A stretch of DNA of 35,580 nt from Planctomyces sp. (lineage in GTDB: Bacteria; Planctomycetota; Planctomycetia; Planctomycetales; Planctomycetaceae): NCBI GenBank assembly GCA_013822855.1, contig PNLE01000016.1, positions 1-35,580 of the forward strand. Direction: 5' to 3'. The position numbers and the translations under genes were made by a program. Of the stretch, positions 8,834 to 18,609 are shown one piece after another (position 1 is the first letter of the stretch; each line of letters opens with the position of its first letter). Under the pieces are notes generated by a model, which made no database searches, was not told the origin of the DNA, and was given only the letters and a program-made list of their open reading frames with translations.

Positions 8834-8874
8834 GAGCTGATGGTTGACGCAATCGCCCTGAACGCCGGTGGTCG

Positions 8875-9894
8875 TTACTGGCTGACGGTCTCGGGAGTGG
8901 ACACAGGCATTTCCGAAACAGGCGCCGGTGAAGGAAGCGAGCTGCCCATCACTTCAGGTGCGGGCACCGGCATACCTCCATCCACGGAAGCTGGCAGGGA
9001 AGGTTCCATCGGCGGAGGGGAAGGGGGTGTGACCGGCAGTTCGTTCGTATCGAAGACCTGGACATTGACTTCCATGCGGTTGAAGGCATCGGAGGGGCCG
9101 GACCAGTAGCCCGCGAGGGGAGAAGCCTTGTCCTGTTCACGGGCGACACCCACGGAGACATGCTCGGCACTGGCCAGCTTGTTGTTGGTGGGGTCGAAGC
9201 CGCGCCAACCGGCCCCGGGAAGATAGATCTCCGTCCAAGCATGGGTGGCGCCATGCTGCTCGGCCCCCATCTGGATGTAACCGGTCACGAAGCGGGCCGC
9301 GAGCCCCCAATGCCGGGCGGCCTCCATCATGAGGACGGCGTAGTCGCGACACGATCCTGTCCCCATGCTAATCGTCTGGCACGGAAGTTGAACGCCGGGT
9401 TCTTCCCGGTGCATATATTGGAACGATTCGAAGATCCGGGTGTTGAGCCTGATGAGAAGTTCGGCCGTGTTGAGAAGCTGGCCGGGTTGATAAAGCGAGG
9501 ATAGCCACTCATGGATCACCGCGCCGTCGGCGGGATAGCTGGGCAAGCGGAACGGGAACAGTTCCACTTGTTCATCGGCGCTATACTGGAAAGGATATGA
9601 CTGCCCGAGGGGGTCGATCGAGCAGTCGAGGGCGTATTCGTCGTAGATATCCACATCGACTTCGCTGTAGACGCGAAGCTTGGCGCTTGGCTCCAGGAAG
9701 TTGATGATCGCAATGCTGTTCCCGTAGATATCCCGATGCCAGCGAACTTCCGCCGCCGGCTCGATCTCGAATTTCGAGGCGACAATGTGCAGATCGTGCC
9801 CCTCCCTCGGCCTGACCATTGCCCGGTGCGGACCGAAGGTGACCGGCTCATTGTAGTGATACTCGGTGTTGTGGATGATCCGGATATGTTTCAT
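8875..9894 (-). CDS. transglutaminase-like cysteine protease-fold protein
   Basis: A 339-residue protein from the ATG at 9894 (MKHIRIIHNTEYHYNEPV). An ATG at 9921 would add nine residues, and longer starts would overlap the RND pump gene. Residues about 1-85 match the bacterial transglutaminase N-terminal region (H-x-T-x-Y-x-Y-x-x-P-V, then H-x-x-x-V-x-P-R). The core carries the catalytic triad in order: GTGSCRDYA with Cys182, GATHAWTEIYLPG with His218, and GFDPTNN with Asp234. A Pro/Ser-rich tail of about 55 residues follows, with repeats of the PVPAP / SPAPVSEMPVS kind. No signal peptide is visible. Members of this family act as peptidases or amide-bond enzymes and often sit beside other peptide-modifying genes. 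Here it is 49 bases downstream of the RND pump, probably in the same unit. Confidence 0.9.
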   Translation of the reverse strand: MKHIRIIHNTEYHYNEPVTFGPHRAMVRPREGHDLHIVASKFEIEPAAEVRWHRDIYGNSIAIINFLEPSAKLRVYSEVDVDIYDEYALDCSIDPLGQSYPFQYSADEQVELFPFRLPSYPADGAVIHEWLSSLYQPGQLLNTAELLIRLNTRIFESFQYMHREEPGVQLPCQTISMGTGSCRDYAVLMMEAARHWGLAARFVTGYIQMGAEQHGATHAWTEIYLPGAGWRGFDPTNNKLASAEHVSVGVAREQDKASPLAGYWSGPSDAFNRMEVNVQVFDTNELPVTPPSPPPMEPSLPASVDGGMPVPAPEVMGSSLPSPAPVSEMPVSTPETVSQ

Positions 9895-9943
9895 ATGCTC
9901 GATCGCTCGAATTGCGGACATCGATAAAAAAGGCTGCTGACAA

Positions 9944-12900
9944 TCAATTGACGGCAGGACGCGGTTGATCGTCCTTGTGGATCCCGAAGAGGATCGCATA
10001 GAGGACGGGCATGACCAGCATGGTCAGCACGCACGCGAAGGAGAGGCCGAACATGATGCAGGCGGCCATCGCGGCGAAGAAGGGATCCTTCGTGAGCGGG
10101 ATCATGCCGAGCACCGTGGTGATGGCCACCATCAGCACGGGCCGCAGCTTGCTGATCCCGCCGTCGAGAATGGCGTCGTAAGGCGATTTGCCCTCTTCAC
10201 GCGCCGTCTGGATCCGGCTCAGCACGATGATCGAGTTCTTGATCTGCTCCCCTCCCAAACTGAGGACACCCAGAAGCGCCATGAAGCCGAAAGGCTGGCC
10301 GGTGATGAGCAGACCCGCCGTCACCCCAATGAGCGCCAAGGGCACGATCATCCACACGAGGAGCGTCTGGCGGATCGAGTTGAACAGGCAGACGACGATG
10401 AAGACCATGATCACCAGCGCGATCGGCAGCGGTTTGACGAGCGCCGCCCGGGCATCGCTGGAATTCTCGTACTCCCCGCCCCACGTCATACTGTAACCGG
10501 GGGGCAGCGGGATGGCTTCGATCTGCCGGCGGACACGTCCGAAGAGCTGGCTGGGAAGCCCCGTCCGGGGATCGGCATGGATCGTAACGGTTTCCTTGCG
10601 GTTGCGCCGGTGGATGATCGGGTCCTCCCAATCAATCGTCGTCCCGGAGACGACCTGGCTGAGCGGAATCATCCGGCCCGCCAAAGGACTCCAGATCTGC
10701 ATGCTTTGGATGACATCCACATCGCTCCGCTCGTCAAACGGCGGGCGGGCGATGATCGGCAACAGGCGTGTTTCCTGCGGGAAGGTGCCGCGCCCGCTGC
10801 TTCCCGGCTCGCGGTAGAAGCCGACCACTCGGCCTTCGAAGCCCGTTTGCAAGGCTTCCGCCACTTCCACTCGCGTGATGCCGTTCCGCCGCGCCTGCTG
10901 CTCGAAGAGGGCGGGCCGGAGCACCATTTCCCGCTCGCGCCAGTTGGTGCGGACACACAGCGTGTTGGGGTCGTCCCGCAGGATCTTCACTGCCTGATCG
11001 GCCAGTTCCCTGAGCTTCGCGGGATCTGGGCCGTCGAACCGGGCCTGTACCCGGCCACCGCTGCCTGGCCCGAGGAGGAACTTCTTGGCGATGGTGTTCG
11101 CGTCGGGATACTTCGTGTCGAGATGGTTCTGAATGGTGTTGATGAGACCGTCGATCTTGGTCGCGTCATCGACATCGACCAGGAACTGCACGAATGCCCG
11201 GTTCTCACGCTCGGGGCTGTAGACCAGCAGGAAGCGGAGACCACCACCGCCGATGAACGCCGTGAGATGTTTCACGCCCGGCTGCGCTTCGATGAATTCC
11301 TCCACATCCTCGGTGAAGGCCTCGGATTCGAAGATGTGGGTTCCCGAGGGGAGGAAGCAGTCGACCATGAATTGTGGCCGCGTCGCGGGGGGGAAGAAGC
11401 TCTGATCGACATACCGGAACGCATAGAGCGAGAGGGCGAATCCAGCGAGAGACAGTGCGACCACCACCCAGCGGAACTGGAGACATAGCTCGAGCAGTTT
11501 GCGGTAGGACTGGAAGAAGAAGCCTCCATAAGGATCGGCCGATTTCTGGGATCCGTCGGCCTGTGCCGTGGTGGGAAGCGGAGAGAAGGAGAGATAGCTG
11601 AGGAGCGGGGTGATCGTGATCGAGGAGATCCAACTCAGACTGAGCGAAATCAGGATCACCCAGAAGAGCGAGTTGCAGTACTCTCCTGTGCTGTCTTCGG
11701 AAAGGCCGATCGCGGCGAAGGCGATGACGCCGATCGCGGTCGCACCGAAGAGCGGCCACTGATTCTGCGAAACGACCTCACGCACCGCGGTGAGCTTGTC
11801 GTCGCCTCCTTCGATGCGCACCTTGATCCCTTCGATGACGATGATCGCGTTGTCGGTGAGCATGCAGAGGGCGATGATCAACGCTCCCAGAGAGATCCGC
11901 TCCATCAGCAAGCCGCCCACGAGGTACATTACCAGGAAGGTCGCCATGATCGTCAGGAAGAGGACGGCCCCGATGATCAGGCCCGTTTTCCGGCCCATAG
12001 TGAAGAGCAACACCACGAAGACGATGCTGACCGCCTTGGCTAAGTTGAAGACGAAATCGTTGGTGGCGATGGTGACCGCTTCCGGCTGGAAGTTGATCTC
12101 GCCGATCTCGATTCCCAACGGTTGATCATTTTTGAGCGCGGCGAGCCGGGCGCGGATGCCGTCGCCCATCGTGACCACGTTGCCCCCTTGGACAGTCGAG
12201 ATCCCCAGGCCGATGGCCGGCTGGCCGTCGTACCTCAGCAGACGGCGGGGGGGATCCTCATAGCCTCTCTGGATCGTGGCGACATCCCGCAACCGGAGTT
12301 GTCGACCCGAGCTGTCCGAGCTGATGACAATGTCGAGCATCTCTTCGGCGGAGTTCAGCGCCCCTTCGGGATCGAGGGCGAGATGTTCCGCTCCCACCCG
12401 CACCCGGCCACCATCCGCCGCGATGTTCTTCGATTGCAGCAAGCTGTAGATCTGCCGCTCGTTGATCCCCAATTGCGAAAGTCGCTGCCGGGAGATTTCC
12501 AGGAAGACGACTTCCTGCTGGGGGCTGAAGAGATCGACCTTCTTCACTCCGGAAACCGTCAGCAGTTCCCGGCGCAGAAACTCGGTGTATCGACGCAATT
12601 CCGGCTGTGTAAAGCCTTCGCCCGAGATTGCCAGGAAGACGCCATAGACATCGCCGAAGTCATCGACCACCAGCGTGCGTCCCCGTACGGAAGGGGGCAG
12701 TTGGCTCTGCACATCGTTGATCTTGCGGCGGAGTTCATCCCACACCTGGGGAATCGAGAAGCGGTCGTAGCGGTCTTGAATGACGGCCGTGACGACCGAT
12801 CTCCCCCGCACCGATTCCGATTCCACCCGCAGCAACTGTCCCAGTTGCTGGCAAGCCGTCTCGATGGGATTGGTCACCTCCTTGGCGACCTCCTCGGCAC

Positions 12901-13063
12901 TTGCCCCAGGGTAGGGGGTGATGATCAAGGCTTCTTTGATGGTGAACTCGGGGTCTTCCAGGCGGCCCAGCCGCTCATATGCGACGATCCCGCCGATCAG
13001 AATGAAGAACATCGAGACGAAGAGAACCCGGTTGTTGCGAACGGAGAATTCACCAATGTTCAT
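9944..13063 (-). CDS. RND-family efflux pump, inner-membrane permease subunit
   Basis: A 1039-residue protein, the usual size for an AcrB/MdtB/CzcA-type resistance-nodulation-division pump. It starts MNIGEFSVRNNRVLFVSMFF, with the first transmembrane helix at about residues 12-30. A large periplasmic loop follows (PYPGASAEEVAKEVTNPIE at about 50), then a cluster of helices at about 335-470 that includes GALIIALCMLTDNAIIVIEG, where the Asp of TDN corresponds to the first proton-relay Asp of AcrB. A second hydrophobic block and periplasmic loop follow, then a final helix cluster at about 870-1025. The pump is driven by protons and exports substrates through the adaptor and an outer-membrane channel. 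The start codon overlaps the stop of the adaptor gene (ATGA) and GGGAG lies just upstream, so translation is probably coupled. Substrate class (drug, lipid or metal) cannot be told; typical metal-pump motifs are not obvious. Confidence 0.95.
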   Translation of the reverse strand: MNIGEFSVRNNRVLFVSMFFILIGGIVAYERLGRLEDPEFTIKEALIITPYPGASAEEVAKEVTNPIETACQQLGQLLRVESESVRGRSVVTAVIQDRYDRFSIPQVWDELRRKINDVQSQLPPSVRGRTLVVDDFGDVYGVFLAISGEGFTQPELRRYTEFLRRELLTVSGVKKVDLFSPQQEVVFLEISRQRLSQLGINERQIYSLLQSKNIAADGGRVRVGAEHLALDPEGALNSAEEMLDIVISSDSSGRQLRLRDVATIQRGYEDPPRRLLRYDGQPAIGLGISTVQGGNVVTMGDGIRARLAALKNDQPLGIEIGEINFQPEAVTIATNDFVFNLAKAVSIVFVVLLFTMGRKTGLIIGAVLFLTIMATFLVMYLVGGLLMERISLGALIIALCMLTDNAIIVIEGIKVRIEGGDDKLTAVREVVSQNQWPLFGATAIGVIAFAAIGLSEDSTGEYCNSLFWVILISLSLSWISSITITPLLSYLSFSPLPTTAQADGSQKSADPYGGFFFQSYRKLLELCLQFRWVVVALSLAGFALSLYAFRYVDQSFFPPATRPQFMVDCFLPSGTHIFESEAFTEDVEEFIEAQPGVKHLTAFIGGGGLRFLLVYSPERENRAFVQFLVDVDDATKIDGLINTIQNHLDTKYPDANTIAKKFLLGPGSGGRVQARFDGPDPAKLRELADQAVKILRDDPNTLCVRTNWREREMVLRPALFEQQARRNGITRVEVAEALQTGFEGRVVGFYREPGSSGRGTFPQETRLLPIIARPPFDERSDVDVIQSMQIWSPLAGRMIPLSQVVSGTTIDWEDPIIHRRNRKETVTIHADPRTGLPSQLFGRVRRQIEAIPLPPGYSMTWGGEYENSSDARAALVKPLPIALVIMVFIVVCLFNSIRQTLLVWMIVPLALIGVTAGLLITGQPFGFMALLGVLSLGGEQIKNSIIVLSRIQTAREEGKSPYDAILDGGISKLRPVLMVAITTVLGMIPLTKDPFFAAMAACIMFGLSFACVLTMLVMPVLYAILFGIHKDDQPRPAVN

Positions 13064-14421
13064 CGGGTGCTCCCTTCGCTGGAAAGCTGCACCGAACTGA
13101 GTCCATCCGCCAGATCGCGAACCTTCATCCCTTCCCGCAGGAAAGGCACGCCGGCCACCGCAATCCGATCACCTGGTGCCAGGCCATCCGTCACTTCAAT
13201 GTCACCTCCGATCGCTGAACCGAGCTTGACTTCACGCGGCTGGGCGGTCTCATTCTCGTCGATGATCCAGACCAGTAGCTTCCCCGCTTCCGACTTGGCG
13301 ACGGCGGTCACAGGCACCAGGATCCGGCTGCCGAGGACTTCCGCCCGGCGATAAGTCGCCAGGATGGTGGCCGTCATGCCTGGCAGAATCTGAATTCCTT
13401 CGGGAGCCCGCATGCCGACACGGACATTGAACGTCTGCGTGGTTCTGTCGGCCACCTGGGCGATCTCGCGAATGCGGACGGGAAACTCGATCCCTGGCGC
13501 TCCGCTGATCGAAGCAGTCAAGGCGACAATGTCCGCCCGAGTGATGTCGGTCGCCATGACGGTTTCCGGGACATCGACCGCGATCTCGATCTCGTCGACA
13601 TCCTGGAAGCGGACGACCGGTTCCTTGGCCCGCACATTCTGACCTTGCTCAACGAAGCGCTGGGCGATCACGCCGTCGTAGGGGGCTTTAAGCGTACTGT
13701 CCTGCAAGTTCAAGTTGGCTTCGACGAGTTGAGCTTCCAGACCGCGAATCTGGGCTTCCTGCGACTGGATATCCTCCTCGCGGCCGATGGTGCCCAGCGC
13801 CACGAGTTGCTGAGCCGCCTCGAGTTCCTCCTGAGCGACTCGGTAGGCCGATTCGGACATTTCATATGTCGCGCGGGTGACGACATTGGTCAGCACCAGT
13901 CGCGAGTTGCGGTCATGTTCGGTGCGTGTCTTCGCCAAGCGGGCTTCGGCCGCCCGCACCAGCGATTCACGGCGCAGACGTTCTTCGGGACGCTCCCCCT
14001 GCATCAACGCGGTGAGGCCCACCCGGGCTTGATCAAGCTGGCTTTGCAGAGTAGCCACACGGGCTTTGAACTCGTCCTGCCGGATCTGGCCGATCACATT
14101 TCCCTTGGCGACCCGCTGGCCTTCCTTGACGGGAAATTCGACCAGCAGACCGGAGACTTGAAACGCGAGTTCGACGCGTTGGGAAGCTTCCACCTTCCCG
14201 GGGAACGTGCGTGTCCGCAGGTCGGCACCCGCCGTGATGATCTGCGTCTTGACAGGTCGCGGACCGGCGTTGGGGACAGGGACCTTCGAGGAGCAGCCTG
14301 GAAGCATCACCAGACTGAACACGACGAGTGCAAATCCCCGCAACCAATGAGAGAGACCATTGAGGGGCCTCTCAGTCGATGCAATCTTGTCGGTCAACGG
14401 AAAGCTGTGCAGCGGCAGCAT
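13060..14421 (-). CDS. RND efflux periplasmic adaptor subunit (membrane fusion protein), lipoprotein
   Basis: A 453-residue protein from the ATG at 14421 (MLPLHSFPLTDKIAST). A hydrophobic stretch followed by VMLPGCSSK gives a lipobox at about residue 45, so the mature protein is probably lipid-anchored. Then come the HlyD/AcrA elements: a first lipoyl half-motif (FQVSGLLVEFPVKEGQRVAKG), a long alpha-helical coiled-coil hairpin (about residues 110-210, rich in Q, E, R and A), the second lipoyl half (LKAPYDGVIAQRFVEQGQNV), a beta-barrel region and a membrane-proximal domain ending in GLAPGDRIAVAGVPFLREG. It joins the inner-membrane pump to an outer-membrane channel. It overlaps the pump gene by four bases. 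Longer starts upstream are open but would put about 110 residues before the signal peptide. Confidence 0.93.
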   Translation of the reverse strand: MLPLHSFPLTDKIASTERPLNGLSHWLRGFALVVFSLVMLPGCSSKVPVPNAGPRPVKTQIITAGADLRTRTFPGKVEASQRVELAFQVSGLLVEFPVKEGQRVAKGNVIGQIRQDEFKARVATLQSQLDQARVGLTALMQGERPEERLRRESLVRAAEARLAKTRTEHDRNSRLVLTNVVTRATYEMSESAYRVAQEELEAAQQLVALGTIGREEDIQSQEAQIRGLEAQLVEANLNLQDSTLKAPYDGVIAQRFVEQGQNVRAKEPVVRFQDVDEIEIAVDVPETVMATDITRADIVALTASISGAPGIEFPVRIREIAQVADRTTQTFNVRVGMRAPEGIQILPGMTATILATYRRAEVLGSRILVPVTAVAKSEAGKLLVWIIDENETAQPREVKLGSAIGGDIEVTDGLAPGDRIAVAGVPFLREGMKVRDLADGLSSVQLSSEGSTR

Positions 14422-14626
14422 GGTGTCATCATCCCCAGCGACGAAATTCGACCAGAAACGGTCGGAATGGCCTGCATGGCGCGAGGATGAACAAGTGCCG
14501 AACGGCAGTCTCTCCCCCTCCATGATTGATGCCCGACAAGCTACGTTGTCGCCGGAGGTTGTGGGAAGTCTCTGGAATGCAAAAATTTGCTCGTTCTCAA
14601 CGGAGCACGCAATCCGACCGGATTCC

Positions 14627-15790
14627 TTATCGGCGATCGAGATCCACCGAGAAGGTGGGGCTGCCACCCATGGGCAGCAGCGGACGGAAGCGGGTCTGCC
14701 TCTGCCGCAGCGCGTTGCCGCCGGGATAGAAGGCGAAGCCGAGGAAGGCGTCAACCGTGCCAGAATCGGCGGGCATCATCAGGTTGGTTTCTCCATACAG
14801 CGACCAATGATCGCTCAGCGGGCACATCACGCGGGCCCCCAGAATCGGCATGGCGCTGGTCCGGTCGTCCTGCGGAAAGACCAGCACCTCCTGCCCATGA
14901 CTTTCACACACACCCACCCAGACGGCTGTCTCGGCGGCGGTGGGCCAGACATGGTTCCAATAGACATTGATCTGGTTGATGGCTTGCAGCCGTACGGAGG
15001 TCCCGCCGATCACCGCATCATCGCCCATCGCACGAAGTGTCGACCACACGCCAATTTCGTTGCGGTCGCTCAGTTCATAGCCCGCCTGAAATCGCCATTG
15101 CGTCAGGAAGTTGCTGTCGAAGTATTCCTGATAGAGAAAGTCGTGGGCGACACCCCAGTTGAGGCCGTTGTCCAGTCGCTGAAAAATCCCCGCCGTCGTG
15201 AAGAACTGCGTGCGACCTTCGGTGCCATCGACGGTCTCCAACACGGCGACCGCATTTCCGGCGGCGACGAACGCCGTCCCGATCTGAAGTCCCAAACCCC
15301 AGTCCTCGACCAGTGGAATGCCCAGGTTCGCATGGATGCGACCACCCAGATTGGCGTTGATCCCGAGATCCTGCGGCTGCTTGGCCCCATCAATCCCCGC
15401 GAAGAGCTGCAGCCGATCGAGCCAGGTCTCTTCGTGGCAGTCCGTGGGACAGCACGATTCAGGTACGCAGGATGGTTCCTCCGTCTCACCGAACATCAGC
15501 CCCGAGACCTGAACGACACCTTCTTCGCCGTCGGTTTCATGGAACGATTTGTGGTCTTCGTTCGTCTCTTCTACATGAAACGGAGCAAAAGCCGGATCGG
15601 GAGCCGCCAACGAGTTCATGCCAAAGACATTGAACGGGCTCTCGTACAGCTCGAAATGCGGGTCATGGCCAACGTGGGAATGTGACTCGGCCGCATGGAC
15701 AGCGGAGCCGACAGACATCGTTGTGACGGCGAGACCGACGGGGATCGACCAGACGATGATCCGCGTGAACATCCGGGCAGAAAACGACAT
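14627..15790 (-). CDS. outer-membrane beta-barrel-like protein (DUF6666-like)
   Basis: A 387-residue protein from the ATG at 15790 (MSFSARMFTRIIVWSIPVG), with a clear Sec signal peptide ending near VGSAVHAAES. An acidic, His-containing linker and a Cys cluster (CVPESCCPTDCHEETW) follow. From about residue 150 the protein has the alternating aromatic/Gly strand pattern of a beta-barrel: LQLFAGIDGAKQPQDLGINA, then LGGRIHANLGIPL, WGLGLQIGTAF, WRFQAGYELSDRNEIGVW and ALNQINVYW-like strands, ending with an aromatic-containing tail. The QPQDLG motif recalls planctomycete outer-membrane proteins classed as DUF6666, an attribution made from memory. The gene is 205 bases upstream of the RND adaptor and 72 bases downstream of the HD-GYP gene. 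It is not TolC-like: it lacks the long helical hairpins. Confidence 0.75.
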   Translation of the reverse strand: MSFSARMFTRIIVWSIPVGLAVTTMSVGSAVHAAESHSHVGHDPHFELYESPFNVFGMNSLAAPDPAFAPFHVEETNEDHKSFHETDGEEGVVQVSGLMFGETEEPSCVPESCCPTDCHEETWLDRLQLFAGIDGAKQPQDLGINANLGGRIHANLGIPLVEDWGLGLQIGTAFVAAGNAVAVLETVDGTEGRTQFFTTAGIFQRLDNGLNWGVAHDFLYQEYFDSNFLTQWRFQAGYELSDRNEIGVWSTLRAMGDDAVIGGTSVRLQAINQINVYWNHVWPTAAETAVWVGVCESHGQEVLVFPQDDRTSAMPILGARVMCPLSDHWSLYGETNLMMPADSGTVDAFLGFAFYPGGNALRQRQTRFRPLLPMGGSPTFSVDLDRR

Positions 15791-15862
15791 GAGAACTCGT
15801 CCGTGAGTGAGGCAAAATCCCTTCGCTGGTGCTATCGGCTCATCAGAAGTGAGGCGAACCAC

Positions 15863-17332
15863 TCAAATGTTGTCGACCAGTCGATCCACGGCTTCCAACT
15901 GCTGTGGCACGCGCGTTTGCGGATTATTCCGCTCGATCCATTCGTGCAGGGCCTGCACAACTTCCGGGGCGAACGAAGTCCCCGAATCCTTGTCCATGAT
16001 GGCCATGACTTTCTCCAAAGGCATGGCGTCGCGGTAAGGCCGCTTGGCGGTGAGGGCGTCGTAGACATCCGCCACGGCCAGGATGCGATAGTGCAAGGGA
16101 AGCTCTTCCGTCACCAATCGGCGATGATAGCCTTTGCCGTCCATCCGTTCATGATGGGCGGCGGCGACATCGGCGAGCTGCTGGAATCGCGGAACATTGA
16201 GCAGGATCTTCTCGGAGAAATCCGGGTGCTTGCGAATTGCGGCGAATTCCTCGTCCGTCGGCTTGCCCGGCTTGTCGAGAATGGCGTTCGAAACGCCCAG
16301 CTTTCCCAGATCGTGGAGCAGGCCGGCGCGATACATGTCGCGCTGCATCTCCTCGTCAAACCCCAGGATCTTCGCGAGATCGCGGGAAAGATGAGCGACA
16401 ACATTGGAGTGGTTGAACGTCCACGGGCTTTTGGCATCGACCACCGAGGCGAACGCAAAACAGACACGATCCATGAAATCATCATCGACGTATTGGATCT
16501 CGTCGGGAACCTCCCATTGAACAGCCAGTTCGAGGGCATTCCGCGTGGCCACCGACTCCCAGAAAGCCGCGTTGTTCGAGAGTTTAAGGACGATATCCAC
16601 TAGTTGGGGGTCGAACCATGTCCCCCGTCGCTCGCGGACGATCTCGGAGACCTTCGCCGCCCCGCCCAGCTGGAAGAAGACTTCCACCGTTTGCGAGATT
16701 CCCAGGATCCTCGCGAGCAGCGGGATCTCCTCCCCTTTGAGGCCGTCCGGCTGTCCTTTGCCGTTCCAGTGCTCATCCAGGCTGCGGATCGCCAGCGCGG
16801 TTTGCTCAGAGAAACCGAGATCGCGGGCAATCGTCGCCCCGCGTTCGCAGCGTGTCTCCACCAATCGGCGGGCCCCTTCCGGGCCGGTGGCGAAGAGAGC
16901 CGCGACCTTGAGAATCTTCTGCAGTGGCGAAGCTTCGGGAGCGACGTGCGCCCAGCTGAAGCTCACGCTGGCCTGCATGCGGGTCCAGTCGATCGACTTG
17001 AGATCATGCTTGATCTGACGTTCATCGGCCCCGAAGAGATAGCACATCTTGGCCGCGTTGCTGGAGCACCCGAGGTCCTTCAATAGCAAGGCGTAGTAGA
17101 GGTGGACCAATTGATCCTGGGGCAGCTGCAGCTGCTCGGCGATCTTCATGCCGATGATGCAGGAGCGGGCGGCATGGCCGGCGGGCTGGCCTTCCGTCAG
17201 ATCCAGCGCGACCGAGAGTGCCGAAATCAATTCGGACAGCCGGAGTTTGCCGGGTTCGATGAGTCGCTGGGAGGGAAACTCGCCGGTCGAGAGGTCGGCA
17301 AAATCTTGTAACGAAGGGGCGAACGCTGTCAT
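15863..17332 (-). CDS. tandem HD-GYP-type phosphohydrolase / signalling protein
   Basis: A 489-residue soluble protein starting MTAFAPSLQDFADLS at 17332. It contains two HD-GYP-like halves. The first (about residues 28-225) looks inactive at the HD position, with LLKDLG in place of LLHDLG (Lys85-Asp86), and has GKGQPDG at 191-197 where GYP is expected. The second (about 285-470) keeps the metal residues: His308, the HD pair His340-Asp341 in LLHDLGKLG, His369 before Pro, HHERMDGKGYH with His393-His394, and Asp428. Its GYP tripeptide reads GYH. HD-GYP proteins hydrolyse cyclic di-GMP or related cyclic dinucleotides. The two-HD layout beginning LRLSELISALSVALDL resembles a family often fused to LuxR-type DNA-binding domains in actinobacteria, but no such domain is present here. 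It is the first gene of the probable five-gene unit. Enzyme activity is inferred. Confidence 0.88.
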   Translation of the reverse strand: MTAFAPSLQDFADLSTGEFPSQRLIEPGKLRLSELISALSVALDLTEGQPAGHAARSCIIGMKIAEQLQLPQDQLVHLYYALLLKDLGCSSNAAKMCYLFGADERQIKHDLKSIDWTRMQASVSFSWAHVAPEASPLQKILKVAALFATGPEGARRLVETRCERGATIARDLGFSEQTALAIRSLDEHWNGKGQPDGLKGEEIPLLARILGISQTVEVFFQLGGAAKVSEIVRERRGTWFDPQLVDIVLKLSNNAAFWESVATRNALELAVQWEVPDEIQYVDDDFMDRVCFAFASVVDAKSPWTFNHSNVVAHLSRDLAKILGFDEEMQRDMYRAGLLHDLGKLGVSNAILDKPGKPTDEEFAAIRKHPDFSEKILLNVPRFQQLADVAAAHHERMDGKGYHRRLVTEELPLHYRILAVADVYDALTAKRPYRDAMPLEKVMAIMDKDSGTSFAPEVVQALHEWIERNNPQTRVPQQLEAVDRLVDNI

Positions 17333-17410
17333 GGTGCGCTTCAAGCCTCGATGAGGGCCTGAAAGTTCCGCAGACACAAATCCGCAGACCAGCCAGCCCA
17401 ATCCGTGGAA

Positions 17411-17432
17411 CATTCCAAGCTAGGTTGGAATG
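17411..17432. promoter_or_regulatory. inverted repeat, possible operator or leader hairpin for the HD-GYP gene
   Basis: CATTCCAA and TTGGAATG are separated by six bases, about 79 bases upstream of the HD-GYP start codon. The perfect 8-base arms could bind a dimeric regulator or form a small hairpin in the leader RNA. There is no further support. Confidence 0.35.
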
Positions 17433-17668
17433 CCGGACGGGCGAAGCATTTCCCTCATCGCATCACAGCGGAAACCCTGCCAGTGACGTCATGTAGCGGT
17501 CGTTCCACCTTTTCCATAGCCTGACCAAGGGAATGGGATTTCTCGTCTCGGCTCTCGCCGGAGTGACAAGTCATTCCGGCGTGGTTTGCCTCGCAGCATT
17601 GAGCGGGCAGATTCCGCGTTTCACAGCCAGGTCTGATGTCAGTCGCCGCCCAACAGGCAATGATCCCA

Positions 17669-17710
17669 AAGCTGATCGGCCGATCCCTTTCGAGACCGGC
17701 CGATCGGCTT
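17669..17710 (-). terminator. hairpin downstream of the sigma factor gene
   Basis: Arms 17669-17682 and 17697-17710 pair over 14 bases with one G-U pair and a 14-base loop. It begins about 42 bases after the sigma factor stop on the minus strand. The following T run is short (CTTTGGG), so it is a moderate intrinsic terminator candidate. Confidence 0.6.
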
Positions 17711-17751
17711 GCATGGCATGTATCATCTCAACGCGCGACTTGCAGGGCCGG

Positions 17752-18609
<858 letters not shown>

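Larger units (their letters stand above)
17333..17751. other. intergenic region upstream of the HD-GYP gene, downstream of the sigma factor gene
   Basis: This 419-base gap holds the hairpin that probably ends the sigma factor transcript (17669-17710) and a short inverted repeat (17411-17432) near the HD-GYP start. No credible coding frame. The promoter of the HD-GYP unit must lie here, but I cannot point to a good consensus match. Confidence 0.6.

Noticed and set aside
9965-11488. 507-codon open frame on the plus strand opposite the RND pump gene
   Set aside because: Antisense to a clear RND permease; the product is rich in His, Asp, Glu and Arg, as expected of an artefact.
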